NCBI GenBank assembly: GCA_023393125.1
Contig: JAEWMQ010000087.1
Coordinates: forward strand, 1 to 8,371
DNA: 8,371 nt
From: Bacillota bacterium
GTDB taxonomy: Bacteria; Bacillota; Clostridia; Lachnospirales; Cellulosilyticaceae
Direction: 5' to 3'
The notes under the pieces were generated by a model. It saw nothing but the letters and a program-made list of their open reading frames with translations. It was not told the DNA's origin and made no database searches. Position 1 is the stretch's first letter. Each line of letters starts with the position of its first letter. Made by a program: the position numbers and the translations under genes. This document shows positions 6,560 to 8,371 of the stretch, one piece after another.

Positions 6560-7954
6560 ATGAAGTTATCAAAGAAAATAGGGTTAGTTTTAGTAAGTAG
6601 CATGATGTTAATAAATTCATTACAAGCAACTAACTTAAAGTGTTTAAGCCAAAATAATACGACAATGGTTCCATTTCGTGTAATAGGTGAAGATTTAGGA
6701 GCTGAAGTGGGCTTTGAACAGACAAGTCAAACGATTACTTTATCTTACAAGGATATAGGGGTTGTACTAAAAGTAGGGAGTAAAAAGGCAACTGTTAATG
6801 GAGAAGAAAAAGTCTTACAAGTAGCACCTCAAGTAGTAGGAGGAGTTACCTATGTACCTGTTCGTTTTGTTGCAGAAGCATTAGGTGCAGAAGTTAATTA
6901 TAAAAATAATGTTTTGACCGTTAACTTAGAAGGAAATGAAAAAGAGTGGAAACTAGAAACTATAACAACCGGCACAAACACAAGTAGCGCTACTAATGGA
7001 AGTAGTTTTAAAAATACAAGTAAGACGGTACTAGGGAAAAGTGTTACAATGCTTACTATTAATATGAATGCTCCAGAAGTAAAAGTGAAAATTGCTACAG
7101 CAGGTAATAAAGTAACAAGGGCAGCTGGCATTAAAGATATGGCAAGTGGAGCAAAGGCTAGTATTAATGGTACATATTTTGCAGCATATAATGGAGATGT
7201 ACCATTGCCAGATGGAACTTTAGTAAGTAATGGGAAGGTTTTACACATTACAGATATTGGATCGACTATAGGCTTCACCTCGGATAATAAGGTGTTAATT
7301 GATTTTGTTACTACTAGAGTCCAAGGATACATAAATGGTGAAGAAGCATGGACAAGCTATCGTGTAAATCGTCATACTCCGGATTCAAGTGCAACAGTAA
7401 TATATACACCAGAGTATGAAGGGAATATTACCTTACCTAGTGGATGGACTGCAGTAGTATGTATAGATGGGAAAGTGGCTAAAAAGGTAAATCAAACAAG
7501 AACCGTCCCTAATAATGGTTTTATTCTTACTATGACTCAAAAGAGAAGTCAAAAGTTTAACGTAGGAGATAGTTTAGCATATAAAGTAACTTACTCACCT
7601 AAAAACACATCATCAAATGACTGGGAAAATGTAACCTATGCATTAAGTGCAGGGCCAAGTTTAATGATTGATGGAAAAATCACAGGAAATCCTTCTAATG
7701 AGAGTTTTACCGAGGCTAAAATTCTTACTCAAGTAGCTCGCCGAAGTTTTATTGGTACTACAAAAGATAATCAACTTGTAATAGCAACAGTATCGGCAAG
7801 TGTAAGTGAGCTTAAAAATATAGTTAAAGAAATGGGTCTTGTAAGTGCTATGTGTTTGGATGGAGGTGCTTCTTCGGGATTATATTATAATGGCAGTTAC
7901 TTATCTTCACCTGGTAGAAATGTAAACAACTGTATTAACTTTTATTATAACTAA
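6560..7954 (+). CDS. Secreted phosphodiester glycosidase (NAGPA) with stalk domain
   Basis: This encodes 464 residues starting at ATG 6560, with AGGGGA (6549-6554) just upstream; an earlier in-frame start adds 14 residues, lacks a ribosome binding site and would spoil the signal peptide. Residues 1-23 are a signal peptide (KK, hydrophobic core, ending LQA) without a lipobox. Residues about 34-122 form a copper-amine-oxidase-N-type stalk domain seen as two halves, TMVPFRVIGEDLGAEV and YVPVRFVAEALGAEV; no amine oxidase is implied. A Ser/Thr/Asn-rich linker (137-156) follows. Residues about 160-462 are the phosphodiester glycosidase domain named after human N-acetylglucosamine-1-phosphodiester glycosidase: INGTYF (202-207), ALSAGPSLM (361-369), RRSFIG (394-399) and CLDGGASSGLY (432-442). 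It probably cleaves sugar-phosphate diester bonds in cell-surface or matrix glycans outside the cell; the substrate is unknown. The gene appears monocistronic and unrelated to sucrose use. Confidence 0.9.
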   Translation: MKLSKKIGLVLVSSMMLINSLQATNLKCLSQNNTTMVPFRVIGEDLGAEVGFEQTSQTITLSYKDIGVVLKVGSKKATVNGEEKVLQVAPQVVGGVTYVPVRFVAEALGAEVNYKNNVLTVNLEGNEKEWKLETITTGTNTSSATNGSSFKNTSKTVLGKSVTMLTINMNAPEVKVKIATAGNKVTRAAGIKDMASGAKASINGTYFAAYNGDVPLPDGTLVSNGKVLHITDIGSTIGFTSDNKVLIDFVTTRVQGYINGEEAWTSYRVNRHTPDSSATVIYTPEYEGNITLPSGWTAVVCIDGKVAKKVNQTRTVPNNGFILTMTQKRSQKFNVGDSLAYKVTYSPKNTSSNDWENVTYALSAGPSLMIDGKITGNPSNESFTEAKILTQVARRSFIGTTKDNQLVIATVSASVSELKNIVKEMGLVSAMCLDGGASSGLYYNGSYLSSPGRNVNNCINFYYN

Positions 7955-7984
7955 GTAGATGTTTATACGGGCAAATGATTTCTA

Positions 7985-8034
7985 TATACATCTTGTCCTT
8001 GAATATTAAGGTGGTAATAAGGACAAGATGTATA
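7985..8034. repeat. Perfect 16-bp inverted repeat after the glycosidase gene
   Basis: TATACATCTTGTCCTT (7985-8000) is the exact reverse complement of 8019-8034; the 18-base loop holds an inner 4-bp pairing ATTA/TAAT. It begins 31 bases past the glycosidase stop and is the only strong structure there, so it may end or stabilise that message. Neither side has a T-run, so it is not a standard intrinsic terminator. The loop text AAGGTGGTAATAAGG only loosely recalls a T-box core. Confidence 0.75.
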
Positions 8035-8059
8035 ATAGGCGCATATATTGTTACTGTAG

Positions 8060-8081
8060 ATAGAAAAGGTGACTTTTCTAT
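8060..8081 (+). other. Short perfect hairpin with a GNRA-type loop
   Basis: ATAGAAAAG (8060-8068) pairs exactly with CTTTTCTAT (8073-8081) around the stable tetraloop GTGA. It lies between the glycosidase gene and the stable-RNA promoter. No T-run follows on either strand. It may be a second 3' structure of the glycosidase transcript or chance in AT-rich DNA. Confidence 0.5.
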
Positions 8082-8170
8082 AAAAATAGGATAAGTAAGT
8101 CTAAGAATAATAGACAAATGAGCTAAAGTAGAATTAAAAGGAATTATGGTAAGAAAAACTTAAAAAAGTG

Positions 8171-8199
8171 TTGACTTAGGTAAATGATTAGTGTAATAT
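8171..8199 (+). promoter_or_regulatory. Strong near-consensus promoter, probably of an rRNA unit
   Basis: TTGACT (8171-8176) and TAATAT (8194-8199) are separated by exactly 17 bases, with an A-rich stretch just upstream (8130-8169, including AAGAAAAACTTAAAAAAG) that resembles an UP element. The start point would be near 8206. No protein start with a ribosome binding site follows within the window; a boxA-like motif and hairpins do. This is the pattern of stable-RNA promoters. Confidence 0.75.
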
Positions 8200-8205
8200 T
8201 ATAGG

Positions 8206-8371
8206 AGTCGTCAGCAATGACAGGTAATCAATAAAGATTACTAATAAGTAATCATCGTACTTTGAAAAACAAATACTACAACAATTATAGATTTGTAAGT
8301 TATAGCAATATAACTTGCGCCTAACGATAAATGTACACGCATTGTATAATGCAAAAATGTTTGTCAGGGTG
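8206..8371 (+). other. Structured leader of a probable rRNA/stable-RNA transcript (partial)
   Basis: This non-coding leader runs off the window. Near its start, GATTAC (8236-8241) can pair with GTAATC (8224-8229), or GATTACT (8236-8242) with AGTAATC (8247-8253); the two stems exclude each other. The tract TACTTTGAAAAAC (8258-8270) resembles the Firmicutes rRNA boxA antitermination motif (CTTTGAAAAC). A 10-bp hairpin follows: GTAAGTTATA (8295-8304) with TATAACTTGC (8309-8318), one G-T wobble, GCAA loop. A smaller one is GCATT/AATGC (8339-8352), whose centre contains TATAAT (8345-8350), possibly a second -10 box but without a good -35. The downstream gene (16S, 23S or tRNA) is outside the window; rRNA is inferred from the promoter and boxA-like motif. 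Confidence 0.6.

Noticed and set aside
6560..6960. Copper amine oxidase activity from the stalk domain
   Set aside because: The domain name comes from a family of N-terminal modules used as structural stalks; the catalytic amine oxidase domain is absent.
8001..8025. AAGGTGGTAATAAGG resembling a T-box antiterminator core
   Set aside because: The conserved ACC/GCG part is missing, there is no stem I or specifier loop upstream, and no aminoacyl-tRNA synthetase or amino-acid gene follows.
7935..8117. 60-codon minus-strand open frame over the glycosidase 3' end
   Set aside because: It has no ribosome binding site and runs through two hairpins. Its composition looks like translated AT-rich spacer.

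Overview
The window is AT-rich, low-GC Firmicutes DNA. The 16S rRNA 3' end, the strong AGGAGG ribosome binding sites and the stalk-domain secreted protein point to an anaerobic clostridial lineage. A Lachnospirales/Cellulosilyticum-like host is my guess from the 16S text and gene style; no search was run.

Layout. Positions 1-82 are the last bases of a 16S rRNA gene with an intact anti-Shine-Dalgarno. No 23S, 5S or tRNA follows it. Instead there are two hairpins (161-193 and 232-271), then a convergent minus-strand gene (885-337) for a small two-helix membrane protein of unknown function. Diverging from that gene is a complete sucrose-use locus on the plus strand: a LacI-family regulator (1105-2091, probable TTG start), a 222-base control region with two operator-like palindromes, the sucrose PTS permease EIIBC (2314-3684), sucrose-6-phosphate hydrolase (3812-5260) and fructokinase (5247-6218). 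A strong intrinsic terminator (6312-6366) closes the locus. Next is a monocistronic secreted protein (6560-7954) with a signal peptide, a copper-amine-oxidase-type stalk domain and a phosphodiester glycosidase (NAGPA) domain. The last ~400 bases have no protein gene. They hold two hairpins without T-runs, then a near-consensus promoter (8171-8199) and a structured leader with a boxA-like motif, which looks like the start of a stable-RNA (rRNA) transcription unit running off the window.

How the genes work together (known families, inferred locus function). EIIBC imports sucrose as sucrose-6-phosphate, using a phosphoryl group from an EIIA encoded elsewhere. The GH32 hydrolase splits it into glucose-6-phosphate and fructose, and the PfkB kinase phosphorylates the fructose, so both halves enter glycolysis. 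The regulator presumably represses the permease promoter through the palindromes. One palindrome also matches the CcpA cre consensus, so local induction and catabolite repression could meet at one site.

Most of the window is a well-understood sucrose operon. The least ordinary parts are the 16S gene without linked 23S, the duplicated TATAAT-operator modules, the inverted repeat over the glycosidase promoter region, and the structured leader at the right edge. I did not find clear evidence for a wholly new system.
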